The position numbers and the translations under genes are program-made. Positions 46,742-57,427 of a DNA stretch of 64,000 bases are shown here, in pieces (position 1 is the first letter of the stretch; each line of letters opens with the position of its first letter). The stretch comes from Ahaetulla prasina (taxonomy: Eukaryota; Chordata; Lepidosauria; Squamata; Colubridae). The notes beneath the pieces are model-generated. The model was not told where the DNA came from, did not search any database, and saw nothing but the letters and a program-made list of their open reading frames with translations. The stretch is taken from contig NC_080541.1 of the NCBI RefSeq assembly GCF_028640845.1, forward strand, positions 31,266,435 to 31,330,434, in the 5' to 3' direction.

Positions 46742-46859
46742 AATTCATGTATCTATCACACACAGTTTGCAATATTTGTTATCATTTAGCACACGAACAT
46801 GCTTGGCATAGAATCAAAATATATAGTATGGCTAAATAATATGAAATGAGTAGACAAAA

Positions 46860-48979
46860 AAAACCTCCTCACTGGATGTTACTGAAGTACTAGATGTTCT
46901 TGTAGTTCTCAAGAAGCTTGGGAAATTTTGAAAAGTGAGATTATAAAAGCCCAGTCTAGCACAATACCAATGAGGAAGAAAATTAATAGATCTCAAAAGA
47001 AAACCAGCATGGATGCATAAAGAACTATCTGACAAATTGAAAGACAAAAAGGACACGTATAAAAAGTGGAAAGAGGGGCAAATAACTAAGGCAGAATATC
47101 AACAAATAGCCTGAACCTGTAAAGATGAAGTGAGGAAAGCTAAGGCTCACAATGAACAAAGGCTAGTGACAAAAGTAAAAAATAACAAAAAAAAGCTTCT
47201 TCCAACATGTTAAAAACAAGAAAAAAGTCAAGGAAACAATTGGCCCATTGCTGGGAGAAAGTGGCAAGAAGGTGACAAGCAACAGGGAGAAAGCAGATCT
47301 ACTTAACTCATTTTTTGCATCTGTCTTTACACAAAAGGAAAAAACAATCCATCCTATCAAAAACAGCACCACAAAAAACAGATTAGGAACACAAGTTAAA
47401 ATAGGGGAAAAAATGGTAAGTGAACATCTGTCTACCCTAGACGAGTCCAAATCACCAGGACCGGATGAATTACACCCCAGGGTTCTGAAGGAACTGGCAG
47501 ACGAAATCTCAGAACCACTGAACTATATCTTTCAAAGATCCTGGAGCACAGGGGAACTGCCAGATGACTGGAAATGAGCTGATGTAGTTCCCATCTTCAA
47601 AAAAGGGGAAAAAAAAACAAATCCAGGAAACTACAGACCTTTCAGCCTAACCTCAATACCAGGGATGATTCTGGAAAAGATAATCAAACAACGAATCACC
47701 AAACACCTAGAAGCAAACAAAGTAATAACCAAAAGCCAACATGGGTTTGTCAAAAACAGATCATGCCAAACTAATCTTATTGCATTCTTTGACAAAGTGA
47801 CAAAATTAGTAGACCAGAGGAATGCTGTTGACATAATTTACTTGGACTTCAGTAAAGCATTTGATAAAGTAGACCATAGCCTACTACTAGATAAAGTAGA
47901 AAAATGTGGGTTAGACAGCACCACCACCAGACGGATTCATAACTGGCTGACCAACCTCACTCAGCGTATAGTCCTCAATGGAACTATATCCACATGGAGG
48001 GAAGTATGCAGTGGAGTACTCCAAGGCTCTGTTTTAGTCCCAGTACTCTTCAACATCTTCATCAATGACTTGGACGAGGGGATAGATGCAGAACTCATCA
48101 AATTTGTCAAGCTGGCAGGAATAGTCAACACTCCAGAAGATAGGCTCAAGATACAGAAAGATCTTGACAGACTTGAACATTGGGCACTATCTAACAAAAT
48201 GAAATTCAACAGTGAAAAAAGTAAGGTTCTACATTTAGGCAAAAAAACAAAATGCACAGGTACCAGATATGTGGTACCTTGCTCAATAGTAGTAACTGTG
48301 AGAGGGATCTTGGAGTCCTAGTGGACAACCATTTAGATATGAGTCAGCAGTGTGCAGCAGCTGCCAAAAAAGCCAACACAGTTCTGGGCTGCATAAACAG
48401 AGGGATAGAATCAAGATCACGTGAAGTGTTAATACCACTTTATAATGCCTTGGTAAGGCCACACTTGGAATATTGCATTCAGTTTTGGTCGCCACGATGT
48501 AAAAAGGATGTTGAGACTCTAGAAAGAGTGCAGAGAAGAGCAACAAAGATGATTAGGGGACTGGAGGCTAAAACATATGAAGAACGGTTGCAGGAACTCG
48601 GTATGCCTAGTTTAATGAAAAGAAGGACTAGGGAAGACATGATAGCAGTGTTCCAATATCTCAGGGGCTGCCACAAAGAAGAGGGAGTCGGGCTGTTCTC
48701 CAAGAACAAGAAGCAATGGGTGGAAACTAATCAAGGAGAGAAGCAACCTATTACTAAGGAGAAGTTTCCTGACAGTTAGAACAATTAATCAGTGGAACAA
48801 CTTGCCTGCAGAAGTTGTAAATGCTCCAACACTGGAAATTTTTAAGAAAATCTGGATAGCCATTTGTCTAAAATGGTGTAGGGTTTCCTGCTTGGGCAGG
48901 GGGTTGGACTAGAAGACCTCCAAGGTCCCTTCCAACTCTGATATTATTATTATTATTATTGTTGTTGTTGTTGTTGTTG

Positions 48980-49012
<33 letters not shown>
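46860..49012 (+). mobile_element. CR1 LINE, about 2.1 kb, dead reverse transcriptase
   Basis: It encodes the CR1 linker and RT in order: SPGPDELHPRVLKEL, NPGNYRPFSLTSIPG, SQHGFVKNRSCQTNLIAF, IIYLDFSKAFDKVDH, QGSVLVPVLFNIFINDLDE, then the C-terminal region [30 protein letters not shown] and [14 protein letters not shown] at 47575 and a frameshift near 48250-48290 break it. The catalytic Asp pair expected near 48103 is missing. The 3' end (CCAAGGTCCCTTCCAACTCT) has an ATT/GTT/ATT tail at 48941-49012. The left limit is approximate. Confidence 0.93.
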
Positions 49013-49013
<1 letters not shown>

Positions 49014-49676
49014 AGTACACATTGCCATCATCCTTGTTGCTCACCATCTTTCTTAGGGCTGAGAGTTATAATTCATACAATATCTTAAAGGTGACCTATT
49101 GCTCATTGGCACCTTAAAGGGTCTTCTGAGAGTTAGATTTTTCTCTCTGTCCTTAACAATTATGGTTGCAGAGGCAGTCCAAAAGGAGTGAGATCTTCCC
49201 TTCTAACATGAGTTTTAAGAGTTTTAAGAGTTTTAAGAAACCTTGAACTTGCCTACTTACTGAGATCTTTTTCTGAGAACTTCTTTTGGTTTTTGCCAAA
49301 CTGAAGTAGGCGATGATGACCGAAGAAGATTTTCACACACTGAAGCTCTGATTCTGAAGTAGTTCCCTGGGAAATTTTTGTAAAGCGAGTTGGCCTGAGA
49401 AATAGAACCTGAAGAGTGGCTAGGGAATTGTATTTTAGACATAAATCAAGCTCACTATCTAAATAATTTGCATCACCTTTCTTTGACCTGGTGCTTTCCA
49501 GATATGTTGGGATGGCAGTTCCCAGAATTTCCCGCCAGCTGTTGGCCATACAGATTGGGAATTATGAAACTTGCAATCCTAACACATCTGGAACTCATCA
49601 GGTTGAGGAAAACTGATTTACATGTTGACTATGTAATTGCATATATACTCTGAATGTTCTGCTTCTTCATTTTCAG
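49013..49676. other. Intron before exon J, mostly no recognised content
   Basis: 49490-49610 carries 'TTTCCAGATATGTTGGGATG' and 'CAGTTCCCAGAATTTCCCGC', an old MITE-like signature with unreadable ends. Confidence 0.45.
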
Positions 49677-49856
49677 GACCTGTGCCATTCTCACTGTGAT
49701 GAGTCCATTATTCAGGATAAGATCACAACTATTATCAACTGCTTTATTAATTCTGCCATTCCACCTGCTCTTCAGATTGACATACCTCAGGACCAAGCCC
49801 AAAAGATCATTGAACACAGGAAAGAGCTAGGCCCATATGTGTTTAGAGAAGCACAG
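49677..49856 (+). CDS. RGS22: RGS22 exon J (60 codons, phase 0-0)
   Basis: The acceptor is cattttcag and the donor is gtacag. The exon encodes DLCHSHCDESIIQDKITTII, NCFINSAIPPALQIDIPQ and EHRKELGPYVFREAQ. This is the best conserved exon of the window, almost identical to mammals. It contributes the middle helices of the second RGS domain. Confidence 0.98.
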
Positions 49857-49978
49857 GTACAGGAATAAGCCTTGTGGGTAGCCATGCCTTTTGTGTAGAT
49901 TGAGAATTGTTTTTATGAATGAACGTGATGGACACAAAGCTGTCCCTATTACGGAATCTGGATTGGCATACTCTAGTA

Positions 49979-50099
49979 CAGGGGTCTCTAATCTTGTCAA
50001 CTTTAAGACTTGTGGACTTCAACTCCCAGAATTCCTCAGCCAGCTTTGCTGGCAGTTGAAGTCCACAAGTCTTATAGTTGACAAGGTTGGAGACCCCTG
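49979..50099. mobile_element. Palindromic hAT MITE (121 bp)
   Basis: The left end is CAGGGGTCTCTAATCTTG and the right end CAAGGTTGGAGACCCCTG. Duplications ctctagta (49971-49978) and ctctagtt (50100-50107) agree at 7 of 8. Confidence 0.93.
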
Positions 50100-50177
50100 C
50101 TCTAGTTTGATATTATGGCATTAACAATAAAAATGAAAAATAGGATCAATGATATGCATAGAGATTCCATCTGTATA

Positions 50178-50569
50178 CAGGTAGTCCTCGACTTATAACA
50201 GTTCATTTAATGACCGTTCAAAGTTACAACAGCACTGAAAAAAAGTAATTTATGACCACTTTTCACACTTATGACCCTTGCAGCATCCCCCTGGTCATGT
50301 GATCAAAATTCACATGCTTGCAACTGGCTCGTATTTATGATGACTGCAGTGTCCCAGGGTCATGTGATCCCTCTTTGCTACCTTCTGACAAGCAAAGTCA
50401 ATGGGGAAGCCAGATTCCCTTAACAACCATGTTGCTAACTTAACAACTGTGGTGATTTGCTTAACAACTGTGGCAAGCAAGGTTGTAAAATGGGGCAAAA
50501 CTCATTTAAAATGTCTCCTTTAACAACAGAAACTTTGGGCTCCATTGGTTGTACGTCAAGGGCTACCTT
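50178..50569. mobile_element. 'AGGTAGTCC' MITE (392 bp), uninterrupted copy
   Basis: It starts CAGGTAGTCCTCGACTTA and ends GTCAAGGGCTACCTT with TA flanks. It aligns along its length with the copies at 40089 and 51780. Confidence 0.8.
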
Positions 50570-50719
50570 TACATAAGATTTTGTTACATTCAAATATTGT
50601 TCAGGGCCACTTCTAACTTTAGTCTCTTTTGATTCCTAAGAAATATGCTAAAAGTATATGATCTTTCAGAGTTGTTCAATGCAATACCCAAGAAACTCTT
50701 GATAAGAAAAAATAGTGTA

Positions 50720-50745
50720 TTCTACTCTCTCTCTCTCTCTCTCCA
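50720..50745. repeat. (CT)n microsatellite
   Basis: Short CT array within the intron after exon J. Confidence 0.95.
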
Positions 50746-50861
50746 CCGAGCATATATACATACAAAAGTACAGAGATCTTAGATTTGTGATGAATATATA
50801 TCATCAGTGCATAGAGCAGTTTATTAATTTTTTTTAAAAAATATATATATATATATATAAA

Positions 50862-50930
50862 AAGAAACAATAGGACAGGAACGGTAGACACGTTTGTGCT
50901 CTTATACACGCCCCTTATACTCCTGTTCCA
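50862..50930 (-). repeat. Unclassified repeat 'X', copy 3 (fragment)
   Basis: It contains AACAATAGGACAGGAACGGT and GTGCTCTTATACACGCCCCT, shared with 18966 and 34862. A TATATA run lies to the left. Confidence 0.75.
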
Positions 50931-51777
50931 ATTCCCATTTAAAAAATAAACATGTGTGAGTGACAGCAATTTGCTGTAGAAACAAAATAAAGTATCTTAT
51001 AAAAATTACTGTTGACAACTGATGGTAAAATTATTTTTTAAAATTTATTTTAATAATTCCTCCATCATTTCACCATGAAACACACCTGAGTGTTGCGTCC
51101 TACCACTATCCTTCACCCTTTTAAAGAAAAATTAATAGAAGCCCATAAATACAGCTTTATCCCTGCATAAACTATTGGTAATGGAATCCCCTGGATTTTT
51201 GGTACAGGGGAACTACAGTTTGACTTTCTGAGGTAGCATCAGCCTATCAAGGTTGTCAGACCAGGAAACACAAGAACCTAATCTCCACAAGAGGACCAGA
51301 AATACACTTTATCAATGCTATATTAACAAAACCTTGCCAGCCTGATGTGCTTTTGCTCCTCTCCCTCTGATGATACCCCATGGAGGAGCGAGACCGAGTC
51401 TTTTTGGTCTCCCAGATGTTGCTGGCTCATAGTCTGGAGGTCCTCTTGGACACATGGCTCTTTTTCCTTCCCCCATCAAATAGCTTCTGACAGGTTCTAA
51501 TGACTTATGCATGAAAATAAACTTAACTTTCAAAAACTAAAATTGGAGCTTCCTTTGAGAGAAGAGATCATGCAAAATGTGCTGGCTCTCATTGTATCCC
51601 CTCAGTTTGTGCCTGGCGGGTGGGAGAGAGTTGTGTATTACAGTTTTTCTTAAACGGCAACTGACATGGATGCTAGGCAAGGAAGAAAGGAGAAAGATAA
51701 ATATTCACATGTCCAATATTTAATTTATGTTTTAATTTTCCGGAAATCCATGTAGTGAATTTTTGAATCTCTGATTT
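50931..51777. other. Intron, no recognised content
   Basis: No repeat or exon recognised. Confidence 0.45.
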
Positions 51778-51779
51778 TA

Positions 51780-52315
51780 CAGGTAGTCCACAACTTGCAT
51801 TTAGTGGGTATTCAAAGTTACAACAGCACTGAAAAAAAGTAGTTTACCACCAGTTCTTGCACTTACGACCATCACAGCCTTCCCATGTGATCAACATTCA
51901 GGGTGGGGCAATCTGCATTTATTTATGATGGTTGCATCATCCCAGGGTCATGTGATCATTATCGGCAACCTTCCAAGTGGATTTCTGACAATCCGAATCA
52001 TTGGGGGAAGCTGGATTCATTTAACAACCATGTGATTCACTTACCTGCAGTAATTCACTTAACAACCATGACAAAAAAGATCATAACATTGGGTACAACT
52101 CACTTAACAAGGGTCTTTCTTAGCGATGGAAATTCTGGTCCCGATTGGGTTCATAAGTCCAGCGCAGGGGTGTCAAACTCATGGCCTGAGGGACGAATGC
52201 ATCATGCGCTGGCCATAGCCATGTCCGGTTTAGCGAAGAGAGGGTACATCACGATACATCATATGACGACGCCATGACGATACGAGTTTGATAACCCCTG
52301 GTCTAGCACGATCTG
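51780..52315. mobile_element. 'AGGTAGTCC' MITE split by a hAT near its right end
   Basis: It starts CAGGTAGTCCACAACTTGC after TA. The right terminus is the sequence after the nested hAT element, ending cgatctg followed by TA at 52316. Confidence 0.7.
52165..52300 (+). mobile_element. hAT element (136 bp), GTGTCAAACTC family, nested
   Basis: The ends are CAGGGGTGTCAAACTC and GAGTTTGATAACCCCTG. Duplications gtccagcg (52157-52164) and gtctagca (52301-52308) differ by two transitions. Confidence 0.9.
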
Positions 52316-52317
52316 TA

Positions 52318-52856
52318 CTTTCATATCTCTTTTGTGTCTGTAATGTAAAGGAAATAATCTTTCTTGCAAAGAGATTATATCATTTCAAAAGACCTCACCA
52401 GTTCTGCAATGTTGTTTTAGAACTTTTCTAGAGGCAAAAACTTAAGTAAAGTTTCAAAAGAGGCACCATTCATCTGTCAAAGTTGAATATTCTAACAACA
52501 ATTTGGATTTAAAAGTAGTTCTGATGTAATTTGTTTGTTTGGTTTTAGAAACCTCATATTAAAAACACAAACAATTCACCAATTAATGTTTTTATTAATG
52601 CAAGACATTATAATTTTTTTAAGGAAAGGCTTTGAAACTGTGGCTTATGAAATTTTTCATCAACTATAAACACATTTTGATGGAAAGCATGTGCCTGTCT
52701 GGAATAAAATTTTAAAAGGCAATATGTACAATGCTGGGAGTTTGTGCTATGCATTAGAAGCATTTATCATTGGCAAATATTCTAATTGTCTGCAGTAGTG
52801 TTTGTTTCTGTGGCGTATTGCATTTTAAGACATCCTTTTCTATTTCCCTGCTTCAG
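52318..52856. other. Intron before exon K, no recognised content
   Basis: AT-rich, nothing recognised. Confidence 0.5.
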
Positions 52857-53000
52857 ATGACTATTTTTGCGCTTCTCTTTAAATTTTGGCCAATGTTTTG
52901 TGAATTTCGAGGTAATTTGATTGATGAGTCTATTTTGCCTTGCTTGGAAAGAGAAAAGAAGATACAGAAATTAAAAAAAGCAAAAGAATTAGAAGAGAAG
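52857..53000 (+). CDS. RGS22: RGS22 exon K (48 codons, phase 0-0)
   Basis: The acceptor is ccctgcttcag and the donor is gtgaga. The exon encodes MTIFALLFKFWPMFCEFRGN, then a Lys/Glu-rich helix (LEREKKIQKLKKAKELEEK). MTIF-LFKFWP-FCEFR-NL-DE closes the second RGS domain, and the charged helix begins the C-terminal tail. The ATG at its first codon is internal, not a start. Confidence 0.96.
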
Positions 53001-53609
53001 GTGAGAAGACCAGATTAACAGTACATACTCCAGTTAAACAATAATATGAATCACTTGAAGTAAGATAAACTCTCAAAATAGCACAGCTATTTTGTATCTG
53101 ATCCAAATCCTGCAGAAGTGAAATGAAAAAAAAATATCCACATTACAAATGGCATTTTCCCTATTTAGGACTACTCGTTTATTATATTTGATTTCTGGCA
53201 CTGTAGGAGTTTAAGACAGAGAGCAATATTTTATAATGAAACATACTTTGAAAGTTTGCTGAACTATAACAACCTAGATAAAAACACCTTTTGATGCCAG
53301 CTCTCCATAAATCTTTCTTTCTCTAAATGTGTGCCTTCGAGATGTGTGGGAATACAATTCACATCATACACAATGTTGTAATTCATTCTGCACTGGAGAA
53401 AGCTGCTTTAAGAATTCTCATTCTTGTGAATTCTCCCAAGAATGTAATTCTATATTTGCAGAGAGTTGCTAAATTCTGTATGCATATGATCAAAATATTA
53501 TTAAAATATTATTATCGAAGTGACCCCAGCCCAAATGTTAGGAGTCTAACTGGAAGGGCGTAGAGGTATGGAAGGGGAGACAGAAGAGAACAGGGCTTTG
53601 TATTGTATG
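53001..53609. other. Intron after exon K, no recognised content
   Basis: 53325-53375 resembles the decayed 'TTCGAGATGTGTGGGAATAC' MITE signature. Otherwise single-copy. Confidence 0.45.
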
Positions 53610-53617
53610 TTGTGAAG

Positions 53618-53791
53618 CAGGGGTGGGTTCTACTTACCTTTACTACTGGTTTGCATCATGCCCGCACGCATGCGCAGAAGAGTTTTGATGACATTTGGGT
53701 CAGTGGGTGAAGCCTCCCGCCGGATTTACTACTGGTTCTATAGAACTGGTCCGACTCAGGGGCAACCATTTGGAGAGTTATTTCACCACTG
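53618..53791 (+). mobile_element. Non-autonomous hAT element (174 bp), GGTGGGATTC family
   Basis: The ends are CAGGGGTGGGTTCTAC and GTTATTTCACCACTG. Perfect 8-bp duplications ttgtgaag lie at 53610-53617 and 53792-53799. Confidence 0.95.
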
Positions 53792-53799
53792 TTGTGAAG

Positions 53800-54377
53800 T
53801 AACCCCCCAAACAGAACATTTACATCCCAAGAACTCTCTGCCTTCACCTAACTAGCCTATTCAGGTTAGGTGAGGAATGAAACCACCCTGAAGGACATAT
53901 ATGGGGTCCCCCAACTAACTTGCCCAGACTGAAGAAGCTACTTGGATGAGCAGTGAAACATTTCTAACCAGCAGGAAAGGAAAAGAAGTCCAGTAATATG
54001 ACTCAGCTTCCAGAGACACCGTAATAAAAACTTTTAACTTCCACCCTTGTGGAAAAAAGTACTGAAGCGGGTAGGTGAAGAAACTCACTTTCTTCCACAA
54101 CACTCAACAGAAAGCAGTATGTTCAGTAGGTGCAGATATCAACCATGAACAAGGGGGAGAAATGATGATGGAAGTGAATGTTGCTTGGTTCCCATAACCA
54201 ACCTGACAAGCAACAGCTCACCTATTTTGGCTATTGCAACCCAAATCTTCTCTTCCACAAGACAAACAATCTGTCATTTGACACTCTGTTTCTGAGCTCA
54301 GTGTTTCCCCTCACTGCTAATCTTGGAGGACAAGGCTGAGGGTCATCACCTGAGGAAAAACGAAAAAAGAATCTCAG
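53800..54377. other. Intron; contains a diverged inverted-repeat relative
   Basis: 53925-54000 (gactgaagaagctacttgga, agtgaaacatttctaaccag) is related to the inner arm of 35241-35420. The rest is unrecognised. Confidence 0.5.
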
Positions 54378-54379
54378 TA

Positions 54380-54617
54380 CAGGTAGTCCTTACTTACTGA
54401 GCACTTGTTCAGTAGCCATTTGAACTTATGAAAGTGCTGAAAATGGACACTTGCAAGCAGTCCTCGAAGTTGCAACTGTCGCAACTGTTGCATGATTTGC
54501 TTAATGACAGCAACCTGAACTGATGTTTGTAAGGTGGCATGGTCACACTTAATTACTGGCATCGCTTAGCAGCAGAGTTGCCAGTTCCTATGGCTGTTGG
54601 TAAGTGAGGACTACCTG
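54380..54617. mobile_element. 'AGGTAGTCC' MITE (238 bp) with TA target duplication
   Basis: Inverted ends CAGGTAGTCCTTACTTAC and GTAAGTGAGGACTACCTG are flanked by TA (54378-54379, 54618-54619), the hallmark of Tc1/mariner-type insertion. It is the best preserved pair of ends of this family in the window. Confidence 0.85.
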
Positions 54618-54619
54618 TA

Positions 54620-55019
54620 GATCTTGCTTGAACCAGAGGTTGAGAGGAACTCGGAGAAAGTGGTTTGGGATCCTATAGAAATCCTCTGTAGAACTGAGTA
54701 ACTGGAAGAATCCATGATAATCCCACTGCAAACCAAGGCTAGAGCCTCAAAGGCATCTTGCTTGGATTCCCTGATAATCTTCCTAACTACATCCCAAAAT
54801 ACTTCCTTTATTTGTAATTATTTTGGAAATCTTTTTCAACAGAAGTCTCCGTATAAGAGAAAGAGTTTACTCAAGAGAAGTCTGACTAGATCCAAATCTT
54901 AAAACAAAAACCAAAATTTAAAAAAAGGATATAAAGTGGATTCTCAAAAATATACTGAAATATACTGTCCAGTAATTTACTTTACTTCAGAAATAATCGA
55001 ATATTTATTTCATTGCTAG
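54620..55019. other. Intron before exon L, no recognised content
   Basis: Nothing recognised. Confidence 0.5.
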
Positions 55020-55130
55020 GCACACAGGAAGAAAAGTTCCATTCCTGGGAAAATAGGTTCAGCTATTGATTCGAAACTGAGTATGGCTGAATTTTCGCCA
55101 TCAACAAGCTTCTCTGGATTGGGCCGAGAG
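55020..55130 (+). CDS. RGS22: RGS22 exon L (37 codons, phase 0-0)
   Basis: The acceptor is cattgctag and the donor is gtaatt. The exon encodes AHRKKSSIPGKIGSAIDSKL and a Ser-rich segment ending GLGRE. Similarity to mammals is low apart from a GL near the end, as expected for the disordered tail. Phase and position between two strong exons support it. Confidence 0.85.
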
Positions 55131-55999
55131 GTAATTGAACCCTGTTCTGTCAGTCCTTCCTGAAGCACAGTGTGGTGATCTGGGATGATCCAGTGGATTT
55201 AGGAAACAGATTGAAAGCTGTTTCTGATGTGATACCAGGTTCATTTTTAAGAAATTGCTATTGTTCAATTATGGGAAAATGAATTTGCTAGCATTCATTT
55301 GGATCCCTTCCCTTTATTTTTGGAAAAGAGGGCAAACAGCTGGACACGTCTGAAATTCATATCAATTTCATTTTACATGAATATCCCTCATGACAGGGGC
55401 TGCATATTGCTAAATGAGAGTGGAAGCTTTTTTTTTTAATGTAATTTAAAATGAATGGACATGTTGAAGGTTTTTTTTATTAATTTAAAACAATCAAAAC
55501 CCCTTCTTAAAATTGCAAAATGAATTAAGGAAAGACCGGTTGTCTCTTAAATAATGTGAAAATACTTATGAGAAGAGACAAATAGCCCTGGCAAATAATT
55601 AAGCGTATGTTTGATGCTGGCATGTAGTGCAGATTAATTCAGTATCTTACCCACTACAGACAAGATATAAATCCAAATAATTAAAGTACTGATTTGACAT
55701 GAAATTCAGATATTTCACAACTGCCTTGGAGGAAATTGGCTCTTCAACCTCTTTAAACGTCTATAATGGAAATCCTCCTTCTTAATACAAGTGGTATTAG
55801 AAAACCACATGAATGATTATGTTGTCCCATTGATAAATAATGCCATACTAACGTTATTCTCTTTTATTAACATTTCAGTTTTCTGAAGTCAAGAACAGCT
55901 AACATTATCTTAGGATGTAAAAAAGGATTGCCCGTTTATGGACTCACTGTCATATCCACCTAACTTGTTTCCTTGTTTTTTTAAATCTCTTTGTTGCAG
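55131..55999. other. Intron between exons L and M, no recognised content
   Basis: AT-rich, no repeat recognised. Confidence 0.5.
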
Positions 56000-56108
56000 T
56001 TTTTCTGGTCTTATTCAAAGTACATAGAAGCTCTTGAACAAGAAAGGATTCTCCTGCAGGTTCAAGAAGATTTAGAGAAAAAATCAGTTGCAGCATCTGC
56101 TTATTCAG
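56000..56108 (+). CDS. RGS22: RGS22 exon M (36 codons + 1 nt, phase 0-1)
   Basis: The acceptor is ctttgttgcag and the donor is gtcagc. The exon encodes FFWSYSKYIEALEQERILLQ and VQEDLEKKSVAASAYS. YSKYIEALEQERILL--QE-LEKK is conserved and probably forms a helix or coiled coil at the C-terminus. The following intron is only 277 bp. Confidence 0.95.
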
Positions 56109-56224
56109 GTCAGCTTTTCATCAATGAGGAAGGTTTTTGTGGGGCCATTTAACATTCATTTCCTTACTAACTACGTGAAGCACAACAACAATATGTTTTC
56201 TGAAAACAATGAGCTTTATTATGG

Positions 56225-56229
56225 TCTTT

Positions 56230-56289
<60 letters not shown>

Positions 56290-56385
56290 TCCTTCCTTCC
56301 TTCCTTCCTTCCTTCCTTCCTTTCCTCCCTCTCTCCCTCCCTCTCTCTTTCTTTCTCTTTCATTTCTTTCTTTTTCCTCCCCCAG
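56225..56385 (+). repeat. (CTTT)n(CCTT)n pyrimidine tract at splice acceptor
   Basis: About 160 bp that is nearly all C and T, moving from CTTT to CCTT to CCCT units, and ending in the acceptor of exon N. It makes up more than half of the 277-bp intron. Confidence 0.95.
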
Positions 56386-56508
56386 GTCTCTCATCTTTCC
56401 TCGCTCTGAAAAGTGATACAGTCATAAGCTCCGAAAAATCAATTCCCCCAGCAAACTTCAGCACAGCTTTTGTGAAGCAACGTTCATTCCTATCTAAAGA
56501 TACTGCAA
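56386..56508 (+). CDS. RGS22: RGS22 exon N (123 nt, phase 1-1)
   Basis: The acceptor ends a pyrimidine tract of about 160 bp and reads cctcccccag. The proposed donor is gtatgc. The exon encodes GLSSFLALKSDTVISSEKSI and AFVKQRSFLSKDTA, a Ser-rich tail. The first residues resemble the mammalian GLQPL segment and the rest is not alignable. If the donor is not used, the frame reads on to a stop near 56589, so a short retained-intron terminus is also possible. Confidence 0.7.
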
Positions 56509-57427
56509 GTATGCCTCTAGGAGCTCAATTAATTTTCCATGTTGATAACAGATACCGTTTCATCAGATGCTCAGTTTGTATAATAATATAAAAATGAAAT
56601 GCCTTGTGGATTCAGTCCAGGAGGAGCACGCAAGTATAAGCAGCCCATCCTCCTTGATGTGCCAGTAGTTTTTTTTCAGCACTTCATACTTGGCTTCATA
56701 CTTTCCTTCCCTCTTGCCTACATAGGAGATTTGTCCTTCCAAGCTGGCAGGGAAAGCTTTTCATCAGCTTGCCTAAAAACATTCTTGTTCCTTCCATCCC
56801 TGCTCTTTTGACTTCATACTGTTGTCATTCTACCTGCAGTGGGCAAATGCTCTTCCTGCAGTAATTGCTTCCTCTTCTCCTTAGTCCATTTTCAAAAGAA
56901 TGGTTGACACTGATATTTTTAGCTTAATTTATAGTTCACCATCTGCACAGTGATGTCATATAAATACTGCAAGATTCTAGTTCACAAATATTAGTATTCT
57001 TGCATTCTTCAGAGTTGGTCAACCAAATGTTAACTGTTTCAGGCCCCAGTTTTGATGGGAAATAGTTAATCATGTTCTTAATATATTTACGGAATGTCTT
57101 TTTAGACATGATCTATTATGCCCCCGAGTATAACTAAATTACAGCAAACACAGAGGGCTGGAAATTGAACAATGCTACACTTAATTGTAATGGTGATGTA
57201 GAGGATCAGGCATAAATAGAAAGCTGGTTTTTTGGTACCCAAGGTTCTATGAAGAAGCAGGTGTTATTTTTCTTTGAGCCACCCACTTATGTGGGAATTA
57301 ATCATTCACATTCCTATCATTTAAACACAATGATTGGGCATATGAACATCCTTCATTCCAGATTAACTCCATAACCTCAGCACAATCTTTGTAGCTGAAC
57401 CGTGTTTCTGATTTGAAAATGGTGGTG
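56509..57427. other. Intron or 3' flank after exon N, no recognised content
   Basis: No repeat or exon recognised. If exon N is read through, the UTR would lie here. Confidence 0.45.

Noticed and set aside
56088..56591. 167-codon ORF
   Set aside because: Most of it is a translated CTTT/CCTT microsatellite. Only 56386-56508 is kept, as an exon, in the same frame.
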